A stretch of 58,285 nucleotides of DNA from Candidatus Roizmanbacteria bacterium RIFCSPLOWO2_01_FULL_37_12. Its GTDB lineage: Bacteria; Patescibacteriota; Microgenomatia; UBA1406; GWC2-37-13. The translations under genes and the position numbers were made by a program. The DNA lies in NCBI GenBank assembly GCA_001789645.1, contig MGAG01000037.1, positions 13,345-71,629 of the forward strand, written 5' to 3'. The notes under the pieces were generated by a model, which did no database searches, was not told where the DNA came from, and was given only the letters and a program-made list of their open reading frames with translations. Positions within the stretch are counted from its first letter, which is position 1. Each line of letters opens with the position of its first letter. This document shows, piece by piece, positions 33,572 to 42,660 of this stretch.

Positions 33572-35050
33572 CTAGAGGATAGATTTTACCACATCACCTA
33601 TATGAATGTCAAGTGGATGGCTGAATATCATACCGGCTTCCTGTTCTTTTTTAACCTCGGATAAGGATTTAGCCCTAACCTTGAGGGAAACAAGTTTAGT
33701 TTTTCCAAGTAGTTGTTCAGCTCGATGTATTTCCAGTTCGTCACCAAGATTAATTTTACCCTTGATAATTTTGACTCCGTAGATTTTTTCCCCTTTGATG
33801 ATAAAACTGGCCAATATTTTTGCCGAACCTTTTAGATTTTTTTCTTTCTGCTGCTTCTCTTTTATAAGATCAGCTACTTCTCCCAGTTCGTCAAGCAGGT
33901 CATAGATGATATTGTAAGTTTTAATAATGACTTTTTCCTGTTTAGCCAGTTGATTTGCTTCGTCTGACACGGTTGTAGAAAATCCTATAATGATGGATCC
34001 GGTACTTTTTGCCAGGAATATATCTGATTTATTTATATCTCCGACTGCTTTTAATACAACTTCTATATTGATATCAGATTCTAACGATTGACTAATTGCG
34101 TCTAGAGATCCTTGCGAATCCGCTCTTATAATTAAGGAAAGTTTTTTATCTTTTTTTTTAGGGTTAAGAAGGGCGTCCAGGTCGATTTTTTGAGGAATAA
34201 TGTTTTTTTGGTCGTCATTTTTATTCGATTTTTTAGCTTGTTTCGCAAATTCAGACTCAGGTGTGATAACTGAGCCGACTTCCGGTAAGTCAGAAAAGCC
34301 TAAAAACTCAAACGGCATCGACGGTGTTACCTCCGAAATCGCAGTGCCATGGTCGTTAAACATTGCTCTAATTTTGGCTTTTTTATCTTCGGCCCGAATG
34401 AAATCACCGATTTTAAGCCTTCCGTCTTTAATTATAGCGCTTACAGTAGTACCACGCTTATCTTTTTTAGCTTCGATAATATAAGCTCTGGGGGATGACT
34501 CGACAGAGTACTGTAGATTGAGATCGGTCGCAACAAGCAAGATTGCTTCAAGAAGCTCTCGAACTCCCTTTCCGGTTTTAGCGGAGACAAGAACTACCGG
34601 TATGCCTCCTCCCTTCCCTTCCACAATTATTTCGTATTTTAATAAATCATTTTTTACTTTTTCGGGATTGGCTTCGGGCAGATCTATTTTGTTTATAACT
34701 ACAATTAGCGGAGTTTTGGCGGATTTGATGTGGGAAATTGACTCAACGGTCTGAGGCATAACAGAGTCTTTGGCGTCGATTATCAGAATAGCGATATCTG
34801 ATACATTCGCTCCTCTTGCCCGCAACAAAGAAAAAGCTTCATGACCCGGTGTATCGATAAAGGTTATTTTATTCGTATTGTAATCCTTAAAATTCGTGGT
34901 TATCTCATAGGCACCGATTTTTTGTGTTATCCCTCCGTATTCTTTTGCAGTTAGACTGGTTTTACGGATAAAATCAAGTAAGGTAGTTTTTCCGTGGTCA
35001 ACGTGGCCGAGAACAGCAACAATGGGTGGACGAGAAATAGTTGTTGACAT
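33572..35050 (-). CDS. infB: Translation initiation factor IF-2, short form
   Basis: A 492-residue IF-2, the GTPase that places fMet-tRNA on the 30S subunit. GTP motifs: GHVDHGKTTLLD near residue 15, DTPGHEAF, NKIDLP. Domain II and the C-terminal fMet-tRNA-binding domain with GxVxSG-like folds follow, ending in PLDIHIGDVVKSIL. The long N-terminal domain of many bacteria is absent. Start at ATG 35050 (MSTTISRPP) is chosen because the G-domain begins immediately; a TTG-type start at 35068 is possible. It lies 21 bases from nusA. Confidence 0.95.
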   Translation of the reverse strand: MSTTISRPPIVAVLGHVDHGKTTLLDFIRKTSLTAKEYGGITQKIGAYEITTNFKDYNTNKITFIDTPGHEAFSLLRARGANVSDIAILIIDAKDSVMPQTVESISHIKSAKTPLIVVINKIDLPEANPEKVKNDLLKYEIIVEGKGGGIPVVLVSAKTGKGVRELLEAILLVATDLNLQYSVESSPRAYIIEAKKDKRGTTVSAIIKDGRLKIGDFIRAEDKKAKIRAMFNDHGTAISEVTPSMPFEFLGFSDLPEVGSVITPESEFAKQAKKSNKNDDQKNIIPQKIDLDALLNPKKKDKKLSLIIRADSQGSLDAISQSLESDINIEVVLKAVGDINKSDIFLAKSTGSIIIGFSTTVSDEANQLAKQEKVIIKTYNIIYDLLDELGEVADLIKEKQQKEKNLKGSAKILASFIIKGEKIYGVKIIKGKINLGDELEIHRAEQLLGKTKLVSLKVRAKSLSEVKKEQEAGMIFSHPLDIHIGDVVKSIL

Positions 35051-35071
35051 AGCAATATTCTGAAGCAATTA

Positions 35072-36106
35072 TTAGTTTACTGTCTTTTGTTCTTTTTCCT
35101 TTTTTACTTCCTCAACTTCAGCGGTTGGCTGATCTTCCTGTTTTTCAGAAGTTTTTTTTAAGTTTTGGACAATATCTATGTTATATTCGGTTAACCTTGA
35201 CGCAAGATTGACATTTACTCCTCTTGAACCTATTGCCAGCGGAGCCTGTTCTTCGTCGACGAAAACCTTAGCCTTTTTTGCAGCTACATCCAGTTGAACT
35301 TCGGTGATTTTGGCAGGTGATAAAGCGGCAACAAGAAAAAGCCTTTCATCTTTATTCCATTGAATTACATCGATTTTTTCTTGACCGCCCAGTTCGTCTG
35401 TTACCGTCTGCACCCTGATTCCTTTTTGACCTACGCAGGCGCCAACCGGGTCAACGCCACCTTGGTTGCTAAATACCGCTATTTTGGCTCTTTCGCCGGG
35501 TTCTCTTACGACTTTTTTAATTTGAACCGTCCCATTAAGAATTTCCGGCACCTCTCTTTTAAAAAGTCCCTCAATTAGTTTTGGATCATTTCTTGATATG
35601 ATTATTCTTGTATTGCCAAATTTATCATCAACAATCTCCTTAAGTAAAACAACAAGAGTGTCGTTAACTTGATAACGGTCGTTTTTAATCTGTTCTTCTT
35701 TGGGAAGCAGGCCTTCGGTTTTACCAATATCGAGATAAGCGTTGCGCCCGTCATAGCGAATAATTCTACCTTTTAAGACGGACCCAATTTGGGATCGGTA
35801 GTGTGAAGCGACAGTCTTTTTTTCAGCTTCACGAATTTTTTGGGTAATTACCTGTTTGGCGGTTTGTGCTGCAATTCGACCAAAGCCGGGGGGAGTGATG
35901 TCTTTTTCGTCTTTAAAAAGCTTGGTTTCTCCGGTTTCACGACTGATCTTAGCTAAAATTGTTTCTTCGAACTTATCGGGATATTCCTTTTTGTATGCAG
36001 CCAGTACAGCAGCTTCAATAGACGCCAAAACATCATCAACAGAGATTCCTCTTTCCGTAGCAACCTGATTTAGGGCTAAAGCAAATTCCGACTTGACAAT
36101 TGTCAT
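35072..36106 (-). CDS. nusA: Transcription factor NusA
   Basis: A 344-residue NusA that modulates pausing, termination and antitermination. It contains the N-terminal polymerase-binding domain (1-125), an S1 domain (GSVLKGRIIRYDGRNAYLDIG, about 127-190), KH1 with VDPVGACVGQKGIRVQTV and KH2 with APLAIGSRGVNVNLASRL. It lacks the C-terminal acidic repeats; the tail is Glu/Lys-rich. The order bL25-nusA-infB-nrnA is on one strand. Confidence 0.95.
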   Translation of the reverse strand: MTIVKSEFALALNQVATERGISVDDVLASIEAAVLAAYKKEYPDKFEETILAKISRETGETKLFKDEKDITPPGFGRIAAQTAKQVITQKIREAEKKTVASHYRSQIGSVLKGRIIRYDGRNAYLDIGKTEGLLPKEEQIKNDRYQVNDTLVVLLKEIVDDKFGNTRIIISRNDPKLIEGLFKREVPEILNGTVQIKKVVREPGERAKIAVFSNQGGVDPVGACVGQKGIRVQTVTDELGGQEKIDVIQWNKDERLFLVAALSPAKITEVQLDVAAKKAKVFVDEEQAPLAIGSRGVNVNLASRLTEYNIDIVQNLKKTSEKQEDQPTAEVEEVKKEKEQKTVN

Positions 36107-36222
36107 ATTAAAATAAAATAAATCCCTCGCCTGTAGCTATGGGATGAATGTAAATTTACGAACCAAATTCAATTGTATCAAAATAAGGCCTGATTGCAAA
36201 GGAGAAATTAGGGCTTTTTAAC

Positions 36223-36966
36223 CTATTCTGCTTTTTTTGCAGCTTGTTCGGGAGGCTTAACACCGGCTTTTTTTTCCACAGGTTCTGCTGCGGTTTTTTC
36301 TTCCTGAGCTGCAGCTTCTTCGGGTTTGGCGGTGATAACTTCGGGAGCTACGGTCGGAGCGGTCTGGGGAAGAATTTCTTCTTCTTTATGTTCAACGACA
36401 GACACGATAACTTTATCCGGAATAGTTTTTATTTCATATTTATCCGATTTTGCCAAGTCAGAAACCTTAATTTCTTTTCCGATCTCCTTAAGCGACGCGA
36501 TATCCACTTCGATTTGATGGGGAATATCGGTTGGCAAAGCTTCGACAAGCAGTGATTCGGTTTGAGTCAATAGCACACCGCCTTTTTGGGTGACAGCATC
36601 TGATTGTCCAACTACTTTTACGGGTACATCGGTCTGAATTTTTTGTTTGAGGTCGATTTTTCTAAAATCTACATGAAGAATATTATCGTTGACCGGATGT
36701 CTTTGGACATTTTTTGTCAAGGCCGGTAGTTCATTTTTTTCTAATTTTAAATAAATCACACCCGTTTCTTTCGCGGCTTTATATACTTTTACAAAATCCT
36801 TATAGGTGACTGAGACAGACTGTGATTTGAATTCCTGACCGAAGATATTAGCCGGGATATAACCGTCTTTTCTAAATTTCTTTAATTTCTTGCCAAAAAT
36901 TGTGCGAGGTAATATATTCAAAGTAAGTTTATTGTCAGTTGAAGGTGATTTTTTAGATTTTGCCAT
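36223..36966 (-). CDS. rplY: Large-subunit ribosomal protein bL25 (CTC/TL5 type)
   Basis: A 247-residue two-domain bL25 that binds 5S rRNA. The N-terminal domain includes GKKLKKFRKDGYIPANIFGQ and LPALTKNVQRHPVNDNILHVDF; the C-terminal TL5 domain has IQTDVPVKVVGQSDAVTQKGGVL, EALPTDIPHQIEVDIASL. The last 40 residues are Ala/Glu/Pro/Lys-rich and disordered. A 116-base gap separates it from nusA. Confidence 0.93.
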   Translation of the reverse strand: MAKSKKSPSTDNKLTLNILPRTIFGKKLKKFRKDGYIPANIFGQEFKSQSVSVTYKDFVKVYKAAKETGVIYLKLEKNELPALTKNVQRHPVNDNILHVDFRKIDLKQKIQTDVPVKVVGQSDAVTQKGGVLLTQTESLLVEALPTDIPHQIEVDIASLKEIGKEIKVSDLAKSDKYEIKTIPDKVIVSVVEHKEEEILPQTAPTVAPEVITAKPEEAAAQEEKTAAEPVEKKAGVKPPEQAAKKAE

Positions 36967-36978
36967 TTTAAAATTTAG

Positions 36979-39225
36979 TTATTCTTTAACCAGCTCAACA
37001 AAAAAAATTTTATCAGCCGTTAAGGATGTATTATAAATGATTCGGCCATCATTGACAAGCGCAGGAAAGTTTTGATTAAGGAGGTGGAGTTTTTTTCCGA
37101 TAACAAGCTCCAGACTGAAATCACTATTGGAAGCGCCAATCTGTTTTTGCACAATCAACTGGTAAACGTTGCGTCCCTTTTTAAGAATTGAGTCTAACTC
37201 ATAATTTATCTTTAACTCAACAATTGTTTTGGGTTTGACTTCGACAAGAAGTCCAATTTTCCTGTATTGATTAATTTCCTGGTTGTAGTCTTCTACCAGC
37301 ACGCCATCTTTAGTGATGCTCTTTACCCTGGCTTCGCGCGGAAGCAACAACTGAAAATAATTTCTGTAAGCTCCACCGGGGAATACGTCAGCGGAGTCGT
37401 TGTTGAACTGAATTGAAAAAGTATTTAGTATTTTACCCTTTTCGTCAAAGATGATTTTAAGATCCAAATGCCGTGTTAAAAAGAAGTTAACCTTATTCAG
37501 TCCCAGATTTGAATCGAAAGGGAAAATGAAATCGTTTATACATTTATCTTCTTGAGTGGTGCAAGAGGGCTCTATAGTTCGGCCCGACCAGTAAAATGAG
37601 TCCAATAATTTTTGAATTTTAGCATCATCAAAATAGATAACCAATTGTTTTTCGTCCAATGATTTTTTTAAACCCTTTGTCAGTTCAAAAGGAGAAGCAT
37701 TTTCCAATTCGAGCAAAATTGACTTAGTAAGAGAAGCTAAGAAGTTTTTTTTCTGAATTGAACCGGGGAAAAAATTTTTTTCAGAATAGTACTGCGTCTT
37801 TAGGTAAAAATTTTTTTGATTAATTTTCTCATTAAAGTCCGGCAAGTATAATTCCGGAAACGCGCCGATTAAGTTTTGGACTGCTGTAGTAGTAAGTAGT
37901 ATGCTTCCAGAAAATTTATTAAAACCCATTTCTTTTTCCAAAAAAAATTTTGCCTGTGCATAGTTTTCCAAAAAATCAGGTGAAAAGGCAGAGTCCCGCA
38001 AGAACCAGTTTGGCTGGTTGAGATATTTTCTGATTGCCATCGGCGGTTCGACATGGGCCACAAGCTGACCATCGGCATCATAAACGTCATAAATTTCAAT
38101 TTCTCCAATCGTATAGTCTTTTACCCGCAGTAATCCAAATGATCCGATAAAACCTCCCCCCGGGCGAAGTTCCATATTGTTAGCAAAGATTAGGAGATAT
38201 GTTTTCTCGGAATTTTTAGCCAGAATATTATCGATATGGGTAATTATTCGTCTAAAACGAGAGATAAGATCAAGATATTGATCCAGGTCTTTTTTAATAT
38301 TTTTTGAGGATGGAAAATAATTTGGGATTTCCTGGTTTAAATTAGTTATATTTTCTTCGATTGAATTGGCGTTTTTTTTAATTGTGTTCAGGCGTAATAA
38401 CAGTTGGTGTTTTTCATCCTCTGTTTTGTCTTTTTTTAAGATTAATTTTAAAGCTTCTTTTGCATTTTCCTGAAGTTTCAGTGATTTCTCAATAGTGTCG
38501 GCCGCTCTTTCGCTGTTATTAACGAGAAAATCGGGAAAAGTGAAGGAAAAAATTAAAAATGTAGCGCGGGGCAGTATGTATGTTTTTTTGGCTAGAACTA
38601 ATAATATTTTTCCCGAGTCAAAGAATTTTTCCGAGCGGGAAAATTCTCCTTGTTTGAGGGAAATTCCCGACTGATAAAAAAGATAGGAAGAAGCTAGAAG
38701 CGGGGGGATAAAAGCAATATGTAAGAATAAAAGTAGGAATAAAAAAGATATAAACAATTTTTTTCTTGTCGGCATCCGGAATTTTGGCAGCAACCAAGGA
38801 GATTTTATTAGAGGTACATCTTTGTTTGCGCTTAATTGAAGAAAAGATTCTTTAGCCTGCGAGAAGGCGAACCAGAGGATTTTGTCAATGTGATTTTCTG
38901 TTATTTTGTCTCCCGTAAGACTGGCAATTTTTGCCGGCGCATTTTGATAATGTTTTAAAGCAGATTGCGCAAGAGGCGCATTATTTAAGTAGATGAAGGT
39001 AACCTTATTACGATTCGTGATTAAATTTTTTTTAGGTAACTTTTCTTCATTGAGTAAAAAAATATATTCAAATTTAGCGAGGTTTTTAGGTATGACAGAC
39101 GAATAAAACACCTCAGCTTTATATTTTTTAAGATGCTGTTTTAAAAGGTGAATAAACTGGTGGCTTTTTTCCGAAACAATCAAAACCGAGGGTTTTTCTT
39201 CCAAAATTTCAGTTATTAAGGTCAT
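36979..39225 (-). CDS. DUF4012 family membrane protein
   Basis: A 748-residue protein. The N-terminal 150 residues form a cytosolic region, then one membrane segment (about 175-197), a coiled-coil region (about 255-320) and the DUF4012 domain with the hallmark NNMELRPGGGFIGSFGLL (near 355). The C-terminal part is a large extracytoplasmic beta-rich region. The family is frequent in Microgenomates and some Firmicutes and has been suggested to act at the cell surface; the exact function is unknown. Confidence 0.85.
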   Translation of the reverse strand: MTLITEILEEKPSVLIVSEKSHQFIHLLKQHLKKYKAEVFYSSVIPKNLAKFEYIFLLNEEKLPKKNLITNRNKVTFIYLNNAPLAQSALKHYQNAPAKIASLTGDKITENHIDKILWFAFSQAKESFLQLSANKDVPLIKSPWLLPKFRMPTRKKLFISFLFLLLFLHIAFIPPLLASSYLFYQSGISLKQGEFSRSEKFFDSGKILLVLAKKTYILPRATFLIFSFTFPDFLVNNSERAADTIEKSLKLQENAKEALKLILKKDKTEDEKHQLLLRLNTIKKNANSIEENITNLNQEIPNYFPSSKNIKKDLDQYLDLISRFRRIITHIDNILAKNSEKTYLLIFANNMELRPGGGFIGSFGLLRVKDYTIGEIEIYDVYDADGQLVAHVEPPMAIRKYLNQPNWFLRDSAFSPDFLENYAQAKFFLEKEMGFNKFSGSILLTTTAVQNLIGAFPELYLPDFNEKINQKNFYLKTQYYSEKNFFPGSIQKKNFLASLTKSILLELENASPFELTKGLKKSLDEKQLVIYFDDAKIQKLLDSFYWSGRTIEPSCTTQEDKCINDFIFPFDSNLGLNKVNFFLTRHLDLKIIFDEKGKILNTFSIQFNNDSADVFPGGAYRNYFQLLLPREARVKSITKDGVLVEDYNQEINQYRKIGLLVEVKPKTIVELKINYELDSILKKGRNVYQLIVQKQIGASNSDFSLELVIGKKLHLLNQNFPALVNDGRIIYNTSLTADKIFFVELVKE

Positions 39226-39238
39226 ACTATCTATATTG

Positions 39239-39244
39239 TATAAT
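39239..39244 (+). promoter_or_regulatory. -10 box of a probably leaderless transcript
   Basis: TATAAT lies 6 bases before the ATG at 39251, the same distance as for the gene at 23159. It overlaps the intergenic space with the divergent DUF4012 gene. Confidence 0.5.
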
Positions 39245-39250
39245 GTAACG

Positions 39251-39727
39251 ATGAAAAAGATTGTTTCATTAAAAGAGCTGAGCAGACTAATTCCAAAAAT
39301 TTCAGGAAAAAAAATAGTATTGGTGGGTGGGTGTTTTGACTTACTGCATTACGGACATCTGACTTTTCTTAAAAATGCTAAAAAAGCAGGGGATTTTTTG
39401 ATAGTAGCCCTGGAATCGGATGATTTTATTAAAAAAAATAAAAGCAGGGCCTCAATTCATAATCAAAATCAAAGAGCAGAAATATTGGCCTCATTAAACG
39501 CTGTAGATCTGATAGTTAAATTGCCCCTGTTAAATTCGGATGAAGAATATTCCGGTTTAGTTAAATTGATAAAACCTTCCGTGATTGCCGTTACTAAGGG
39601 AGATGAACAAGTTAAGAATAAAATGAGGCAGGCAAAAATGATCGGCGCAAAAGTATTAACCGTTACTAATCTGTTAGATTTATTTTCCTCAAATAATATT
39701 TTAAAAATTTTAAACCCGGAGCCGTAA
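39251..39727 (+). CDS. Cytidylyltransferase-like nucleotidyltransferase (RfaE C-domain type)
   Basis: A 158-residue nucleotidyltransferase of the HxGH superfamily. The motifs GGCFDLLHYGHLTFLKNAKK (HYGH) and a C-terminal region equivalent to the ISSTxx block (NLLDLFSSNNILKI) match the adenylyltransferase half of RfaE/HldE and glycerol-phosphate cytidylyltransferases. It likely activates a sugar- or alcohol-phosphate for the envelope. I start at ATG 39251, right after the -10 box; TTG 39236 is less likely. Its TAA overlaps the next ATG by one base. Confidence 0.85.
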   Translation: MKKIVSLKELSRLIPKISGKKIVLVGGCFDLLHYGHLTFLKNAKKAGDFLIVALESDDFIKKNKSRASIHNQNQRAEILASLNAVDLIVKLPLLNSDEEYSGLVKLIKPSVIAVTKGDEQVKNKMRQAKMIGAKVLTVTNLLDLFSSNNILKILNPEP

Positions 39728-40281
39728 TGAGGGTTTTTTTAGCTATTGAACTGCCTCTTAGGGTAAAGCGTCAGTTAGACGCTCAGATTTCAACCTTAAA
39801 AAAAGAATATGCAGTTTTTAACTGGGTGGCGAAGGAGAATTTTCACATAACTCTAATTTTTTTTGGTGAAATCAGACGAGGGCCAGAACTAGACAAGATT
39901 AAGCAAAAGGTAGAGGAAGCGAGCTACGACGTAAATGTCTTCAGGTTATATTCATTCGGGGCTGACCTTTTCCTAAACAGTAAAATTGTTTTGCACATTA
40001 ATTTTAAGAGAGAAAAAACATTGGAAGAACTAGTATCCAAAATAAAAAACAATCTTCAGATTGAAGACCAAAAAAAATTTGTCCCTCATCTTACTATTGC
40101 CAGATATAGGGTTCCTTCAAAACAACAATATTTTCACCTAAAGAAAAAATTACAAAAATTATCTATTGATATAGATTTATCTGTAACAAAAATACATTTG
40201 TTTCAAAGTATTCTTGAGGAACAAAAACCTATATACAAAAAACTAGCCAGTTTTCCACTTCTTAAGCAGATCCGATCTTAA
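39727..40281 (+). CDS. thpR: RNA 2',3'-cyclic phosphodiesterase ThpR
   Basis: A 184-residue 2H phosphoesterase, formerly called 2'-5' RNA ligase. The two catalytic HxT motifs are HITL (near residue 40) and HLTI (near 124), and it begins MRVFLAIELP as usual. It opens cyclic phosphates at RNA 3' ends, the kind of end that RtcB, encoded earlier in the window, uses. The start overlaps the previous stop (TAATG). Its 3' end overlaps the convergent DUF5679 gene by 20 bases. Confidence 0.92.
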   Translation: MRVFLAIELPLRVKRQLDAQISTLKKEYAVFNWVAKENFHITLIFFGEIRRGPELDKIKQKVEEASYDVNVFRLYSFGADLFLNSKIVLHINFKREKTLEELVSKIKNNLQIEDQKKFVPHLTIARYRVPSKQQYFHLKKKLQKLSIDIDLSVTKIHLFQSILEEQKPIYKKLASFPLLKQIRS

Positions 40282-40405
40282 ACATTGTTGTGCCACAATC
40301 AGGGCATTTAGCCTTTAAAGCCGGTTTACCATTTTTCATGGTGACTTTTTGAGGATTATCGACATTTACTTTTTTTCTTTCTTTTACACAATACATGGTT
40401 GCCAT
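40262..40405 (-). CDS. DUF5679-like zinc-ribbon microprotein
   Basis: A 47-residue protein: MATMYCVKERKKVNV, NPQKVTMKNGKPALKA, KCPDCGTTMFKIGSA. This matches the DUF5679 pattern of a YCxxC knuckle and a CPxCG knuckle, but the second cysteine of the first knuckle is Glu here (YCVKER), leaving three cysteines. The gene has a textbook ribosome-binding site, AGGAGGTGATAAATT before the ATG. It is convergent with thpR. Confidence 0.8.
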   Translation of the reverse strand: MATMYCVKERKKVNVDNPQKVTMKNGKPALKAKCPDCGTTMFKIGSA

Positions 40406-40579
40406 AATTTATCACCTCCTTTTCGATATGGGACAAAACCTATCGGTTTTTTCCCAACGATTTTCCCTAAGTTGAGTCGCAAGCTATTAACATTTAAATG
40501 AACGCTTGCAACAAATAAATATTTATTTTTTAAAGTTTAATTAAATATACTTAAAGGACTAACATTTATAAATTTAGCT

Positions 40580-40849
40580 TCAATAGATTTTAATCCTAAC
40601 AAAATAAATAATAAATTCAAGCGTAATTATCAGAAAAATAAATAGCAAACTTTTTTTAAGATCCTGATTAAAAAATTTGTGGGATGGATCAACGACTTGA
40701 TCTGATTTTTTTTCTTTAGGCCTGGATTCCTCAATAAGGTTTGATTTTTTTGGCTGATTTAAATTTTCAGTTTGAACGGCTTGTTGGAGATGTTTTAGTC
40801 TTCTTCGGTATTCTGCCAATTTTTTTTCTTCTTTAGTTTTCCTACTCAT
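40580..40849 (-). CDS. Small tail-anchored protein of unknown function
   Basis: An 89-residue protein. Residues 1-25 are charged and helical (SRKTKEEKKLAEYRRRLKHL), the middle is polar and Lys-rich, and residues about 66-86 form one membrane segment (KSLLFIFLIITLEFIIYFVR). The layout suggests a membrane-attached cytosolic helix. No family recognised. The 170 bases between it and the DUF5679 gene hold no other gene. Confidence 0.55.
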   Translation of the reverse strand: MSRKTKEEKKLAEYRRRLKHLQQAVQTENLNQPKKSNLIEESRPKEKKSDQVVDPSHKFFNQDLKKSLLFIFLIITLEFIIYFVRIKIY

Positions 40850-40866
40850 ATTGGATTTTTAACATA

Positions 40867-40895
40867 TTGACAGTCATTTGTAAAGCCGTTAGAAT
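40867..40895 (+). promoter_or_regulatory. Promoter of the DUF4446 gene, leaderless
   Basis: TTGACA at 40867-40872, a 17-base spacer, TAGAAT at 40890-40895 and ATG at 40904. Transcription would begin within about two bases of the ATG. Confidence 0.7.
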
Positions 40896-40903
40896 GTAAA
40901 CCA

Positions 40904-41356
40904 ATGGTTATTTATGTTGTTTTCGGCCTTTTTTTTATTTGGTTAATATTTGTAACCAGAGTTCTTTACAAGATTCGTAATCACTATTATAATCTAATAT
41001 CCCGAAGTAAAAAACAGTCAATTGATGAGATATTAGAGTATCTTTTAGCAAATGACAAGAAACACTCTTTTGCTATCGAAAAAAATACAAAAGCGCTGAA
41101 TGAGGTAATTGAAAGGTCGCAAATGCCGCTGCAAAAAATCGGAATTGTAAGATTCAATCCTTTTGACAGGGCAGGCGGAGAACAAAGTTTTGTCATCGCT
41201 TTGCTAAATAATCACAACAACGGTTTGGTGATTAATTTTATTTATACACGAGAAGGTATGCGTACCTTTATAAAGAAAGTGAAGGAGGGAAAGGGCGAAA
41301 AGTATGAGTTGTCTGACGAAGAACAAGAAGCAGTTAAAAAAAGCAGTTATTATTAA
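40904..41356 (+). CDS. DUF4446 family protein
   Basis: A 150-residue protein with one N-terminal membrane segment (about 2-20), a short coiled coil, and the conserved DUF4446 core IGIVRFNPFDRAGGEQSFVIALLNNHNNGLVI with a tyrosine/arginine strand FIYTREGMRTF and the closing LSDEEQEAVKKS. The family is widespread in Firmicutes and CPR; function is unknown to me. Confidence 0.9.
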   Translation: MVIYVVFGLFFIWLIFVTRVLYKIRNHYYNLISRSKKQSIDEILEYLLANDKKHSFAIEKNTKALNEVIERSQMPLQKIGIVRFNPFDRAGGEQSFVIALLNNHNNGLVINFIYTREGMRTFIKKVKEGKGEKYELSDEEQEAVKKSSYY

Positions 41357-41411
41357 GGGAGTGCGAATTTAACCGACGCGTTTATCTTAAGTTTTAGCCA
41401 AGGTTCAATTT

Positions 41412-42581
41412 ATGATTAATAAAAAAATTTCAATCTTTATTTTTGTTCTGGTTTTTATTTTTTCTGCATACATTTCATATTCCGTCTTTGCCAAAAACGG
41501 TACATCCTTATTAACGCAAACAAAGTATAAACCGCCGGAAACAAGCAGTAACGGGAATAAAACAAACGGGTCCGTAACCAGTGAAGCAAAAACCGAAGAA
41601 TGCCCGATAAACGGAGAACTTTTTGGTAAATCGATCAGCCAAAAGTGGATAAAAAGGAGACCATTGGGAATAATGATAGAAAATAGCACAGCGGCACGAC
41701 CGCAGTCTGGTTTGTCCGCCGCGGATATTATTTACGAAACCGTAGCTGAAGGAGGCATTACCCGGTTTTTGGCAATTTTTTATTGCCAGGATGCCTCTTA
41801 TGCCGGCCCGGTACGCTCAGCCCGAATTTATTTTATTAAACTATTACAGGAATATGGCGACTATCCGCTGTATGCACATGTTGGCGGGGCAAACACCGAC
41901 GGTCCGGCAGACGCTCTTGGCGAGATTGACGATTTGGGGTGGGGACTTTATAACGATCTAAACCAATTTGGAGTTCCCTTCCCGTATTATTGGCGGGACT
42001 ATGAACGACTTCCCGGCAGAATAACAGAACATACGGTTTACACTTCTACTTCTAAGCTATGGGAGTATGCAAAAACAAAAAGAAACCTGACAAATGTCGA
42101 TAAAAAAGGAAAGTCATGGGATGTTAATTTTGAAAAATGGATATTTAAGGATGACGCCGGATCTTCCGAAAGAGGTAATTTAAGCAAAATAAGTTTTTCT
42201 TTTTGGGATTCTTTTGCCACGGATTATGCGGTTAGTTGGACTTACGAAAAAGCAACAAATACTTTTAAGAGAAATAACGGTGGGTCGCCACATCTGGATA
42301 AAAACTCCGGCAAGCAGCTGGAGGCAAAAAACGTAGTCATTGTTTTTGCCAAAGAATCCCCGGCTAACGACGGCTACGAAGGCGGTCATATCTTGTATAA
42401 ATTGACCGGTTCAGGAAATGGATTGATATTTCAAGACGGAAATGCGGTCAAAGTTACGTGGAACAAAAAAACCGAAGAGTCAAGGCTGAAGTTTTTTGAC
42501 GCGAATGGCAGGGAAATATCATTTGTCCGTGGTAATATATGGGTGGAGATTTTACCAATAGGAAACGAAGTGACTTACTGA
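41412..42581 (+). CDS. DUF3048 (YerB-like) lipoprotein-type protein
   Basis: A 389-residue exported protein with an N-terminal membrane or signal segment (about 6-26) and a Thr/Ser/Asn-rich linker. The DUF3048 core follows: RPLGIMIENSTAARPQSGLSAADIIYETVAEGGITRFLA, then YAGPVRSARIYFI and the acidic GGANTDGPADALGE; the C-terminal half has NVVIVFAKESPANDGYEGGHI and GRGIYFQDG-type strands. YerB relatives act at the cell surface. No Cys for lipidation is present in the signal region. Confidence 0.88.
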   Translation: MINKKISIFIFVLVFIFSAYISYSVFAKNGTSLLTQTKYKPPETSSNGNKTNGSVTSEAKTEECPINGELFGKSISQKWIKRRPLGIMIENSTAARPQSGLSAADIIYETVAEGGITRFLAIFYCQDASYAGPVRSARIYFIKLLQEYGDYPLYAHVGGANTDGPADALGEIDDLGWGLYNDLNQFGVPFPYYWRDYERLPGRITEHTVYTSTSKLWEYAKTKRNLTNVDKKGKSWDVNFEKWIFKDDAGSSERGNLSKISFSFWDSFATDYAVSWTYEKATNTFKRNNGGSPHLDKNSGKQLEAKNVVIVFAKESPANDGYEGGHILYKLTGSGNGLIFQDGNAVKVTWNKKTEESRLKFFDANGREISFVRGNIWVEILPIGNEVTY

Positions 42582-42588
42582 TAAGTAA

Positions 42589-42650
42589 GTCATCCCGAAC
42601 TTGTTTCGGGATCCCGTTAAAATCAGATGCTGAAACAAGTTCAGCATGAC
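42589..42650. repeat. GTCAT...ATGAC double-hairpin repeat, copy 3
   Basis: A 62-base element. Hairpin 1 pairs ATCCCGAA with TTTCGGGAT; hairpin 2 pairs ATGCTGAA with TTCAGCAT. The two hairpin types are swapped relative to copies 1 and 2. Confidence 0.75.
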
Positions 42651-42660
42651 AAAAACATAA

